A stretch of DNA of 33,500 bases, taken from NCBI RefSeq assembly GCF_938010505.1, contig NZ_CALLVP010000054.1:1-33500 (forward strand), read 5' to 3'. A program made the position numbers and the translations under genes. The notes beneath the pieces were generated by a model that did no database searches, was not told the DNA's origin, and saw nothing but the letters and a program-made list of their open reading frames with translations. How positions within the stretch are numbered: position 1 is the stretch's first letter; every line of letters begins with the position of its first letter. Source of the DNA: an uncultured Veillonella sp. Its GTDB lineage: Bacteria > Bacillota > Negativicutes > Veillonellales > Veillonellaceae. Of the stretch, positions 1 to 7,715 are shown piece after piece.

Positions 1-58
1 GCATGTGTTAAGCACGCCGCCAGCGTTCGTCCTGAGCCAGGATCAAACTCTCCAAGAT
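1..58 (-). rRNA. 16S ribosomal RNA, 5' end (partial)
   Basis: The reverse complement carries the universal 16S 5' segment, including AGAGTTTGATCCTGGCTCAG followed by GACGAACGCTGGCGGCGTGC. The gene runs off the left edge, so only about 58 nt of the mature RNA are present. The mature 5' end at about 58 is placed by comparison with the E. coli 16S start and is approximate. The upstream leader contains a GATCTTTGAAAACTGA segment (minus strand, near 200-215), which resembles the boxA-type antitermination region common in Firmicutes rRNA leaders; that assignment is only suggestive. Confidence 0.97.
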
Positions 59-264
59 ATCTTGAAGCTATTTGAATAGCTCATTTGTTTTGTTGTCGCT
101 ACTTTGAAGTAGCTTTGAATTATGGTTGGTTTTGACTGTGTCAAAACCCGCACTCTGGCATATGTTCAATCATTTCGATTGATTACCTATCATTGTTCAG
201 TTTTCAAAGATCTGTTATCAATTCGGATCACTTCATCTAAAGTTCAGCCTCATTTGACGACTTG

Positions 265-296
265 ATTATAATAACATTTGACTACTTTCATGTCAA
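265..296 (-). promoter_or_regulatory. rRNA operon promoter, proximal (P2)
   Basis: On the minus strand TTGACA (291-296) is followed after 17 nt by TATTAT (268-273), with an overlapping TATAAT at 265-270. It lies about 200 nt upstream of the mature 16S 5' end, as expected for the leader-proximal rRNA promoter. Confidence 0.75.
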
Positions 297-388
297 CACA
301 TTTTATAATCTTTTTTGAAGTTAATTTTAAACTTCTAAGTGTATTGCTACACTCATTAAGAAACAGCCGCTCAAACGACTGTATGCAT

Positions 389-417
389 ATTATAGTACAA
401 TGAAAATATAATCGCAA
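389..417 (-). promoter_or_regulatory. rRNA operon promoter, distal (P1)
   Basis: On the minus strand TTGCGA (412-417), a 17-nt spacer and a consensus TATAAT (389-394). It lies about 120 nt upstream of P2, so the rRNA operon has tandem promoters. The 59-600 stretch otherwise holds only the rRNA leader and the divergent promoter of the SIMPL gene. Confidence 0.7.
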
Positions 418-480
418 CCCCCAATTCTCAATTTTACAAAAATTTCATTTTATTTTCATTTTAAGGCACAAAACCAATAA

Positions 481-509
481 TTGATTTTACACAATCAATC
501 ATGTACAAT
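481..509 (+). promoter_or_regulatory. promoter of the SIMPL-domain gene
   Basis: TTGATT (481-486), 17-nt spacer, TACAAT (504-509). It points away from the rRNA promoters and would leave a 5' untranslated region of about 85 nt before the ATG at 601. Confidence 0.5.
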
Positions 510-600
510 AGAGCTGTAATAAAGAACATTTAGCATAAATTGGCTCTATTTTAATAGCATTTATCAATATGAATATTACATTAGTGTAAGGAGATTGAGT

Positions 601-1332
601 ATGAAACTATCAAAACATTTATTATCAAAAACTATAGCTATAGCTGCTGTATGTGCCACTATGGCAACTACTGTATTAGCTGTACCACAAGGCACGTTTG
701 ATACTTCAGAAATTAATATTACCGGTCAAGCATCTCGTTCTGTAGCGCCTAACTATGCGATTTTAACACTTGGTATCACAAGCCAAAACACCAATATCAA
801 TACTGCAAAATCTAATAATGATCGTATTATGAGTGATTTAATTAGCCGTTTAGCTAACTTAGGCGTAGCAAAAAAAGATATATACACATCCAGCATTTCT
901 ATCAATCCAACGAGCGACTATCAAGACGGCAAACGCATCAACACGGGTTACAAAGTATCAAATCACGTAACAATTAAGATCAATAACCTTGATAACGTAG
1001 GAAAGGTTGTCGATGCCGCTGTTAGCGCTGGTGCTAACGACATCAACAACCTTTCATTCCAAAATGATGTGTCTCAACAATTATCTGATTCTTTAACTAC
1101 AGAAGCGGTTCAAAATGGTCGTCATAAAGCAGAAGTCATCGCAGCTGCCCTAGGTCGTACATTAGGACCAGTAAAAACGGTTTCCATTAGCACAACCGAA
1201 ACCAGCACAATGGACTCTGGTTACTATCGTAACCCAGTGATGCTAAAAGCAGCTCTCGAAACTGCTACACCTGTAGAAAAAGGCTCTTTAATAGTTTCCC
1301 AAGACGCTAACATCACTTACTATCTACAATAG
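601..1332 (+). CDS. exported SIMPL-domain (DUF541) protein
   Basis: A 243-residue protein with an N-terminal signal peptide: basic start MKLSKH, hydrophobic core around residues 10-26, and an Ala-Val-Pro region after it. The remainder matches the SIMPL/DUF541 pattern: an INITGQASRSVAPNYAILTLGI segment soon after cleavage, a central region ending in SISINPTSDY, a GYKVSNHVTIKI strand, and the terminal ITYYLQ strand. Members are periplasmic or outer-membrane-associated, and their molecular role is poorly defined. The start is ATG 601 because AAGGAG (588-593) sits 7 nt upstream; an in-frame TTG at 595 would leave only one base after that site. Its last 20 bp overlap the convergent menG gene, so there is no room for a separate terminator. 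Confidence 0.85.
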   Translation: MKLSKHLLSKTIAIAAVCATMATTVLAVPQGTFDTSEINITGQASRSVAPNYAILTLGITSQNTNINTAKSNNDRIMSDLISRLANLGVAKKDIYTSSISINPTSDYQDGKRINTGYKVSNHVTIKINNLDNVGKVVDAAVSAGANDINNLSFQNDVSQQLSDSLTTEAVQNGRHKAEVIAAALGRTLGPVKTVSISTTETSTMDSGYYRNPVMLKAALETATPVEKGSLIVSQDANITYYLQ

Positions 1333-2059
1333 AATTTTCTGGTACCACACCTTCGTGTACAGCTACAATGCCGCCTGTCAATTCATGATAGGTGGCATTT
1401 TCATACCCCACAGATTTCCAGATTTCTAAAATCTCACTTTGATGAGGATATCTACGTAAAGATTCTGGAAGCCACGCATAGGAGGAGTTATCCTTACTCA
1501 ATTTCCCTATAATAGGTAATATATAGGAGAAATAGAAGTTATATAATTGTTTAAAACCAAACATGCTTGGTTTTGCTAGTTCTAGTACGACAACCTTCCC
1601 TCCCGGCTTTACAACACGTTGCATTTCAGATAATACTTGTTTAATATCCGGCACATTACGCATTGCAAAACCACTCATGGCTGCATTAAATGTATTATCC
1701 GCATATGGTAATGCCATAGCATCACCTTGCACTAAATTGACTTGATCAATTAAACCGGCATTTTCTATACGAATACGACCTTGATCAAGCATTTCACTAT
1801 TAAAGTCCAAGGCCTCCACCTTTAAAGTTGGCTCTTGACGTAATGCTTCCTTTGTAAAAACACAAGTACCACACGCTACATCAAGTACGCATTGATGAGG
1901 ACCGATATTCATTGCTTTTACAGAGAATTTGCGCCAAAAATAATCTTGCCCAAAACTTAAGACTGTATTCATTAAGTCATAATTTTTTGCAATATTAGAA
2001 AAAACGCCTTGTACAAATTCTTCTTTATCAGCATATGTTTTAAATTCTTTACTATTCAT
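1313..2059 (-). CDS. menG: demethylmenaquinone methyltransferase (UbiE/MenG family)
   Basis: A 248-aa class I SAM-dependent methyltransferase that adds the C-methyl group to demethylmenaquinone in the last step of menaquinone synthesis. Visible family marks are FSNIAKNYDLMNTVLSFGQD near the N-terminus, SAM motif I VLDVACGTCVFT, and the UbiE signature region GFAMRNVPDIKQVLSEMQRV followed by PGGKVVVLELAKP. The usual glycine-rich DxACGTG is DVACGTC here, a small departure. The start is ATG 2059, preceded by AAAGGA with 5-nt spacing; the further-upstream TTG (2080) has no such site. The 3' end overlaps the oppositely oriented SIMPL gene. It appears to be a single-gene transcript. Confidence 0.92.
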   Translation of the reverse strand: MNSKEFKTYADKEEFVQGVFSNIAKNYDLMNTVLSFGQDYFWRKFSVKAMNIGPHQCVLDVACGTCVFTKEALRQEPTLKVEALDFNSEMLDQGRIRIENAGLIDQVNLVQGDAMALPYADNTFNAAMSGFAMRNVPDIKQVLSEMQRVVKPGGKVVVLELAKPSMFGFKQLYNFYFSYILPIIGKLSKDNSSYAWLPESLRRYPHQSEILEIWKSVGYENATYHELTGGIVAVHEGVVPENSIVDSK

Positions 2060-2109
2060 TATGGTCCTTTCACTAATCAAGAACTATATTCAAGTACTAT
2101 ATATGGCAT

Positions 2110-2118
2110 AGTATACCA
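2110..2118 (-). promoter_or_regulatory. extended -10 promoter of menG
   Basis: On the minus strand TGG-TATACT forms an extended -10 about 50 nt before the menG ATG. It sits in a near-palindrome (TATGGCATA/TATACCATA, about 2103-2120), which could be an operator. No convincing -35 is seen. The rest of 2120-2300 is very A+T-rich with no gene. Confidence 0.4.
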
Positions 2119-2306
2119 TACTATAGGAAAGCTAAAAAGAATCCTATTATATATACTATATATAGCAACTATGTGCTATACACATATAAAACTAAAACAT
2201 ACAAATATTTAATATATTTTATTGTAAAATATATAGCTTAATAAACATGTTTATCATTTACTTTATATATAACATAAATGCTTATAGCCATCTATGATAT
2301 TATCTA

Positions 2307-2335
2307 TTGCCACTATCTCGTGTTCGTTGTATAAT
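2307..2335 (+). promoter_or_regulatory. promoter of sstT
   Basis: TTGCCA (2307-2312), 17-nt spacer, TATAAT (2330-2335). It lies 72 nt upstream of the sstT ATG and gives a leader of about 66 nt. Confidence 0.65.
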
Positions 2336-2407
2336 GACATATGTCCATGATGAAAGGATATTTTGTTGTGGGTTTTATTTGTTTTTATTTAAGTATTGGA
2401 GTGTACT

Positions 2408-3628
2408 ATGAATCGATTTGTAAAATCAATCAACAGCGTCAGTTTAATCCAACAAATTATCATAGGTTTGATTATTGGTATTTTGACTGCTCTTTATGTG
2501 CCAGATGTGGCCAATGAACTTGCTTTATTAGGTGTTCTTTTTGTTGGTGCCCTTAAAGGCATTGCCCCTATCCTTGTATTTTTCTTGGTAATTGCAGCGA
2601 TCAGTAAACATCGTTCTGGCCAAAAAACTGGCATGGGTTCTGTTATCACCTTATACTTATTAGGTACATTCCTATCTGCAGCATTAGCAGTAATCGTAAG
2701 TTTCTTCTTCCCGACTACATTACATCTAGCTGCAGGTGCCGCTGATGCAGCGCCTCCGCAAGGTATCGCAGAGGTTATGACAACTTTGCTTAAAAATATA
2801 GTTGATAACCCTGTAAAAGCGTTAATGACTGCTAACTACATCGGTATTTTAGGTTGGGCCCTTATTATTGGTGGTGCATTACGCCATGCACCAATGAATA
2901 CGAAGGAAGTTATGGAGTCCATTGCACAAGCTATTACTACTGTAGTAGGTTGGATCATCCGCTTCGCTCCTCTTGGTATTATGGGCCTTGTAGCAGAATC
3001 CATTGCTACTAACGGCATCGAAGCCTTGATTGGTTACTTCCAATTACTCGTATTATTACTTGGTTCTATGATTTTTGTAGCACTAGTGATTAACCCAATT
3101 TTATCCTTTATATACCTCCGCCGTAATCCATACCCATTGGTATTCAAATGCTTACGTGAATCTGCAATCTATGCGTTCTTCACACGTAGCTCTGCTGCAA
3201 ACATTCCCGTAAACCTTGATTTGGCAAAACGTTTAAAACTCAATCCAGATATGTATTCCGTATCGATTCCATTAGGTGCCACAATCAATATGGGTGGTGC
3301 AGCAATCACGATTACAATCATGACATTAGCAGCAGCTCACACTTTAGGTATCGTTGTAGATATTCCTACTGCAATTCTCTTATCCATCATTGCCACTATT
3401 GGTGCTTGTGGTGCTTCTGGTGTTGCAGGCGGTTCCTTGTTACTTATTCCATTGGCTTGTTCCCTATTTGGTATCTCCAATGATGTAGCAATGCAAGTTG
3501 TAGGCGTAGGTTTTATTATTGGCGTATTACAAGACTCCACAGAAACTGCGCTTAACTCTAGCACAGATATCCTTTTCACTGCTACTGCTGATTATGCAAA
3601 ACGCGGTTATCATCAAGATTGGAATTAA
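2408..3628 (+). CDS. sstT: serine/threonine:sodium symporter SstT
   Basis: A 406-residue integral membrane protein of the dicarboxylate/amino acid:cation symporter (DAACS) family, close in length to E. coli SstT (414). It imports L-serine and L-threonine with Na+. The DAACS hallmarks are visible in the C-terminal half: a serine-rich hairpin FFTRSSAANIPVN, the PLGATINMGGAAITIT motif, and the GVAGGSLLLIPLACSLFGIS re-entrant loop followed by GVLQDSTETALNSSTDILFTA. About eight hydrophobic segments are apparent. The start is ATG 2408, with GGAG at 2398-2401; an upstream in-frame TTG overlaps that site and is unlikely. Monocistronic, with its own promoter and terminator. Confidence 0.93.
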   Translation: MNRFVKSINSVSLIQQIIIGLIIGILTALYVPDVANELALLGVLFVGALKGIAPILVFFLVIAAISKHRSGQKTGMGSVITLYLLGTFLSAALAVIVSFFFPTTLHLAAGAADAAPPQGIAEVMTTLLKNIVDNPVKALMTANYIGILGWALIIGGALRHAPMNTKEVMESIAQAITTVVGWIIRFAPLGIMGLVAESIATNGIEALIGYFQLLVLLLGSMIFVALVINPILSFIYLRRNPYPLVFKCLRESAIYAFFTRSSAANIPVNLDLAKRLKLNPDMYSVSIPLGATINMGGAAITITIMTLAAAHTLGIVVDIPTAILLSIIATIGACGASGVAGGSLLLIPLACSLFGISNDVAMQVVGVGFIIGVLQDSTETALNSSTDILFTATADYAKRGYHQDWN

Positions 3629-3639
3629 AACTTTCTTAG

Positions 3640-3665
3640 GCGGTCCTTTGGGACCGTCTTTTTTT
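3640..3665 (+). terminator. rho-independent terminator of sstT
   Basis: CGGTCC (3641-3646) and GGACCG (3651-3656) form a stem with a TTTG loop, followed by TCTTTTTTT. It begins 12 nt after the sstT stop codon. Confidence 0.9.
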
Positions 3666-3799
3666 GTAAACTAATTATATATTCTTTTCTTAAGACTTTG
3701 TGAAAGTTACATATATCTCCACCTCTTAATTATCTGGAAAAGATATTATATATTTGGACTAACTAAATATAAACTTTCACCAAACATTAACAAACTATA

Positions 3800-3827
3800 T
3801 TGATTTTCTTCAATATAGTGGTATAAT
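3800..3827 (+). promoter_or_regulatory. promoter of the flavoprotein disulfide reductase gene
   Basis: TTGATT (3800-3805), 16-nt spacer, TATAAT (3822-3827), 47 nt before the start codon. The predicted transcription start at about 3834 falls at the edge of a Fur-like box. Confidence 0.65.
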
Positions 3828-3835
3828 ATAGTTAA

Positions 3836-3850
3836 TGATAATAACTATTA
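3836..3850 (+). promoter_or_regulatory. candidate Fur-type operator
   Basis: TGATAAT-A-ACTATTA matches 12 of 14 positions of the Fur 7-1-7 consensus TGATAAT-N-ATTATCA. It lies just downstream of the -10 element, where a bound repressor would block transcription. In A+T-rich DNA such matches can occur by chance, so this is tentative. Confidence 0.35.
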
Positions 3851-3874
3851 GTAGATATATAGAAAGGAATCAAC

Positions 3875-5392
3875 ATGAAACAATACGATATTATTGTGGT
3901 TGGTACAGGCGGCGCAACCATCGTAGCTGACGCTGCGCTCAAAAAAGGCCTTAAAGTGGCCATCATAGAAAAAGGTAAATTTGGTGGCACATGCCTAACT
4001 CGCGGTTGTATTCCTACAAAAGTTATGGTTACAGCAGCTAATGCAATCCAAGAAGTAGAAGAGTTCAAAAAAATCGGTGTTAATGTTGGTTCTGCTACTA
4101 TGGACTGGGATACTGTTTCAAAACGTACATGGCATAAAATTGACGAATCTGCTGGCATCTATGATTATTACAACGCCTATGACAACGTAGATGTGTATCG
4201 TGGTGCAGCAAGCTTTGTATCCGATAAAGTAATGAATATTCATCTTAACGATGGCTCTGGCATTGTTGAAATTACAGCACCAACGATTATCCTTGGTACT
4301 GGCGGTTATAGTAATGTACCGAATGTACCAGGTCTTCAAGAGGCAGGTTTCCTTACTAGTGAAAGCCTCTTTGGCGATAAATTCCCTAAACATCCATACA
4401 AATCTCTTGCTGTACTTGGTGCAGGTCCAATCGGTGTTGAATTTGCTCACGTATTTGCATCCGCTGGTACAGAGGTAACACTTCTTCAACATAATGTACG
4501 TTTAGTACCTAAAGAAGATGTAGATGCATCTGAACACTTGTTAAATAACTACAGAGAACGTGGCATCAACGTAGTTCTAAATCAAGATACTGTTGAAATC
4601 CGTCAAGAAGATGGTCTCAAAGTAGTCGTTACTAAAGATCGTACTACTGGCGAAATTTTAGAAACTAAAGTTGAAGAAATCCTTGTAGCTGCAGGTATCC
4701 GCCCAGCTGTAGAAGAGCTTCACCTTGAAAATACTGGTATCGAAACATGGCCAAAAGGTTGGATAAAAACAAATGAGTTCCTTGAAACATCTGTTGATGG
4801 CATTTATGCTCTAGGTGATGTAAATGGTGAACCTGCATTCCGCCATCGTGCAAACTACGAAGCGGATATCATTGCTCATAATCTCTTCTACGCAACAAAC
4901 GAAGAAGATTACCGTTGGGCACGTTATGATACATTGCCTAAGGTTACATTCTCCTACCCTGAAATTGGTAGCGTAGGTCTTACTGAGGCAGAAGCTATTA
5001 AAGCTGGTTACAATGTAGGTATAGGCAAAAACTACTACTCTTCTACAGCCAAAGGCTATGCAATGGGTATCAACCCTGGTGATGTAAACGACGGGTTTGT
5101 AAAAATCGTGGTAGACAAAGACACAAACCATATCCTTGGTATGCATGTAGTAGGACCTCAAGCATCCATCCTCTTCCAGCCTTATGTAAACCTTATGAAT
5201 AGCGGCGTAACTCCGTTGACAGCAATCAATGAAGAGATCGCGTCTGAACGTACAAAACGTTTACGTGAAAAAGGTATTATTCATGAAATGGATCCTAGAT
5301 CCGTTATCACTGTAGGCGAAACAATGAGTCCACACCCATCCCTTGTTGAGGTTATTATGTGGACACAAGTATACTACGAAAATCGTTGGTAA
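3875..5392 (+). CDS. FAD-dependent pyridine nucleotide-disulfide oxidoreductase (dihydrolipoamide dehydrogenase-like)
   Basis: A 505-aa class I flavoprotein disulfide reductase. In order: FAD-binding GTGGAT at residues 10-15 (the third position of the usual GxGxxG is Thr); the redox-active Cys pair C40 and C45 in GGTCLTRGCIPTK; an NAD(P)-binding GAGPIGVEF near residue 182; the second FAD motif YALGDVNGEPAFRHRA; and the dimerisation domain with the HPSLVEV stretch whose His normally acts as the catalytic base. It is longer than typical E3 subunits (about 460-475 aa). No lipoyl-domain or 2-oxoacid dehydrogenase genes adjoin, so the physiological disulfide is unknown. Dihydrolipoamide, glutathione/mycothiol-like thiols and mercuric ion are all possible. 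RBS AAAGGA. Monocistronic. Confidence 0.85.
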   Translation: MKQYDIIVVGTGGATIVADAALKKGLKVAIIEKGKFGGTCLTRGCIPTKVMVTAANAIQEVEEFKKIGVNVGSATMDWDTVSKRTWHKIDESAGIYDYYNAYDNVDVYRGAASFVSDKVMNIHLNDGSGIVEITAPTIILGTGGYSNVPNVPGLQEAGFLTSESLFGDKFPKHPYKSLAVLGAGPIGVEFAHVFASAGTEVTLLQHNVRLVPKEDVDASEHLLNNYRERGINVVLNQDTVEIRQEDGLKVVVTKDRTTGEILETKVEEILVAAGIRPAVEELHLENTGIETWPKGWIKTNEFLETSVDGIYALGDVNGEPAFRHRANYEADIIAHNLFYATNEEDYRWARYDTLPKVTFSYPEIGSVGLTEAEAIKAGYNVGIGKNYYSSTAKGYAMGINPGDVNDGFVKIVVDKDTNHILGMHVVGPQASILFQPYVNLMNSGVTPLTAINEEIASERTKRLREKGIIHEMDPRSVITVGETMSPHPSLVEVIMWTQVYYENRW

Positions 5393-5414
5393 TAAATATA
5401 ACATTAAGTCACAT

Positions 5415-5444
5415 AAAAAGACTGTACCTAGGTACAGTCTTTTT
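5415..5444. terminator. bidirectional terminator after the flavoprotein gene
   Basis: A perfect 30-nt palindrome, left arm AAAAAGACTGTACC with its exact complement on the right and a TA-TA centre. It has U-tracts on both strands, so it can end transcription from either side. It starts 22 nt after the stop codon. Confidence 0.9.
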
Positions 5445-5527
5445 ATATGAGCAAATTTACTACAGATACTAACATATTTAATAGAAAATAATACTATTAA
5501 TGGGCATGTATATAAGTCAACCATAAA

Positions 5528-5559
5528 AAAGAGCCAAAGGCATATACCTTTGGCTCTTT
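5528..5559 (-). terminator. terminator of the PepSY-type gene
   Basis: AAAGAGCCAAAGG (5528-5540) and CCTTTGGCTCTTT (5547-5559) form a 13-bp stem with a 6-nt loop. On the minus strand it is followed by a run of Ts, 25 nt after the stop codon. Confidence 0.92.
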
Positions 5560-5584
5560 CATTATTTGATTATCATCCGTTAAA

Positions 5585-6241
5585 TTAACGACCCATATCG
5601 ATGCCACTACCAAAAATAAGATTTGTTTTACGACCATCAAAACCTTGATCTGGCTCAGGTGGTAACTTGTAGGATTTAGATTGTTCTACATAAGCTCCTG
5701 TTTCAGCATCTACAGTAACGACAACTTTTTTACCATCTTGATGCATAGTTACATAGTATAAGACTTTACCTTCGTGAGCTTGAATTTTCCAGCCCTTCAT
5801 AACAGCATCAGCGCCAAGTTGTTGTTTAGCAACACGTTCCGCTTGAGTGGACTCAATAACTTTATCTTTATTGAAAATCTCACCAATAACTTTCTTAGGT
5901 TTGCCACCCTCTTCCATATTGGAAGCATTACCAGTGATTACATCAATTTTCATCTTGTATTGATGATACTTACTATAACCAACCACTTTATAACCATAAT
6001 TCAAGTCATTAGAGTTGAGCTCTACAGAATGAAGTGCAGCATTTGGAAAGCGATTTTGGAAAATAGTACCAATTTGGCTCATAGTCATAACCATAGATTC
6101 GCCTGGTGCGCGTTTTACAGAAATATCAGTACTTGTTTCAGGCTTTGTTTTACGTGCATCTGCCACACTTGGTGTAGCAACAGATAACACGCCCACTGCT
6201 AATACACCTGCTAATGCCATAGAAACTAACTTTTTATTCAT
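5585..6241 (-). CDS. secreted PepSY-type domain protein
   Basis: A 218-residue protein with a clear signal peptide: MNKKL, hydrophobic core ALAGVLAVGVLSVATPSVA, then ADA, a likely cleavage site near residue 28. The mature part shows two PepSY-like repeats, one with the strand YKMKIDVITGNA and one with VLYYVTMHQDGKKVVVTVDAETGAYVEQ. PepSY domains are extracytoplasmic; in some families they inhibit peptidases, but no peptidase gene is adjacent, so no partner can be named. The start is ATG 6241, with GGAGGA 5 nt upstream; the upstream in-frame GTG would place the RBS inside the gene. The short C-terminal tail ends GSGIDMGR. Confidence 0.75.
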   Translation of the reverse strand: MNKKLVSMALAGVLAVGVLSVATPSVADARKTKPETSTDISVKRAPGESMVMTMSQIGTIFQNRFPNAALHSVELNSNDLNYGYKVVGYSKYHQYKMKIDVITGNASNMEEGGKPKKVIGEIFNKDKVIESTQAERVAKQQLGADAVMKGWKIQAHEGKVLYYVTMHQDGKKVVVTVDAETGAYVEQSKSYKLPPEPDQGFDGRKTNLIFGSGIDMGR

Positions 6242-6368
6242 TATAATCCTCCTACTAGATACCATGTTTTTATCACCAAAACCATTGATATACTAGAATT
6301 ACTATAAGTCCGTGCCATACTCAACAGCACTAAAACATACATAATAGTCGTATTATTTAGACAATATA

Positions 6369-7490
6369 CTATAAACCTTCATTAGATGCAAGTCGTCCGT
6401 CTACATCAGTCATAATCAATTTATAGCATGTAGCCACTAAAGGTACACCGATCAACATGCCAGTAACCCCCATCAAGCTACCACCTACGATAACCGCAGC
6501 AAATACCCACAACCCCGGCAATCCCACAGAATTACCTACAATTTTAGGATAAATAAAGTTACTTTCAATTTGATGAAGTACCTCTAAGATAATTACATAG
6601 ATAAGAGCATCCATAGGGCTTACTGTAAGCAGCATTACAGCCCCAATAACACCACCTACATAAATTCCTAACAACGGTATCAAACCAGTAAGACCAATTA
6701 CACAGGCAATCGTTGTAGCATATTCAATATTGAATAGCCATAATGTAATACCTACCATGACACCTAAAATCAAAGCATCAATAAACTGTCCCACAAAGAA
6801 ACTACTGAAAGTTTGAACTGCTACGCGAGCAACATAACTAACGCGATTTACCCACTCATCTGATGCGTAAGCTTTTAATATACGCTCACCTTGCAGCATA
6901 AGACGTTCCTTATCAAGCAACATATAAATTGCAAAGATTAGTCCAAGTCCGATGTTCAAAGTCCAAGATAATACAGATCCCATTGCATTCACAATATATG
7001 TGCCGCCCTTTGTACCCCATTCACGAGTATATTCAACAATATTCTCTCCACTTAAGGTATCTATAATTGTTTGATTCGACGCCATTGGAATTGTTTCTGT
7101 AATTTGCTTCATCCATGTTTGGAAGTCCGTATACAGTTGCGGTGATGCAGCTACAATAATCGACATTGAATGAATCAATTGTGGCAACGCCATCCGAGCA
7201 ATAAAATATACAATAACACTAATTGTCACAAAGGATAAAACAAGGCTTAAAGGACGACGAATTTTATACTTCCATCCAGAGGCACACTTAGGCCATAGCC
7301 ATCTCTCATAACGAACGACAAGAATATCTAATACAAAAGCAATACAAGCGCCCACTATAAGCGGTACAAAGGCTGTAAATATAGCGTCAATACCGTTAGC
7401 AATATCACTTATACGTAGTGCCACCATTATCATAATGCCAGCCAGTATAATAGCCCCTATGAGCTGTTTGTAATATTTAAATTCTTTCAT
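6369..7490 (-). CDS. AI-2E family transporter (PerM/YdiK-like permease)
   Basis: A 373-aa polytopic membrane protein with about eight hydrophobic segments. The N-terminal pair of helices (residues 10-65) is followed by another pair near 80-110, a large extracytoplasmic loop, and a C-terminal bundle with the family-typical FIDALILGVMVGITLWLF, GLIPLLGIYVGGVIGAVMLL and NFIYPKIVGNSVGLPGLWVF segments ending in MLIGVPLVATCYKL. The family is named for an AI-2 exporter (TqsA), but members also act in Na+/H+ exchange or have unknown substrates, so AI-2 transport is not established here. RBS is weak (TAGGT). Its own promoter lies upstream; no strong terminator is seen before the PepSY gene 127 nt downstream, so read-through is possible. 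Confidence 0.88.
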   Translation of the reverse strand: MKEFKYYKQLIGAIILAGIMIMVALRISDIANGIDAIFTAFVPLIVGACIAFVLDILVVRYERWLWPKCASGWKYKIRRPLSLVLSFVTISVIVYFIARMALPQLIHSMSIIVAASPQLYTDFQTWMKQITETIPMASNQTIIDTLSGENIVEYTREWGTKGGTYIVNAMGSVLSWTLNIGLGLIFAIYMLLDKERLMLQGERILKAYASDEWVNRVSYVARVAVQTFSSFFVGQFIDALILGVMVGITLWLFNIEYATTIACVIGLTGLIPLLGIYVGGVIGAVMLLTVSPMDALIYVIILEVLHQIESNFIYPKIVGNSVGLPGLWVFAAVIVGGSLMGVTGMLIGVPLVATCYKLIMTDVDGRLASNEGL

Positions 7491-7537
7491 AATAACCTAC
7501 TTTACATAACACTATCAATAAACTGCACCCTATAACT

Positions 7538-7567
7538 ATACTATTCTCACATCGCATACATTATCAA
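7538..7567 (-). promoter_or_regulatory. promoter of the AI-2E family gene
   Basis: On the minus strand TTGATA (7562-7567), 18-nt spacer, TAGTAT (7538-7543), about 48 nt upstream of the ATG. Confidence 0.45.
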
Positions 7568-7621
7568 AACTTAATGAACATTGTATGACCTATTATTGTA
7601 TGCAAGCTTAGTATAACACAA

Positions 7622-7684
7622 AAGTCCACCTTATCACATGCTCGAATTTCAGATAAACACGAGAACATGATCGAAGGTGGACTT
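7622..7684 (-). terminator. long 3' hairpin/terminator of the OmpA-family gene
   Basis: An exact 11-bp inverted repeat (AAGTCCACCTT at 7622-7632, its complement at 7674-7684) encloses a 41-nt loop. The loop can fold further: CTCG/CGAG and ATC..ATG/CATGAT pairings are visible. On the minus strand a short TTTT follows. It lies 31 nt after the stop codon. Confidence 0.7.
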
Positions 7685-7715
7685 ATTATATGCATAATCT
7701 AGATGAGTCTAAAGA

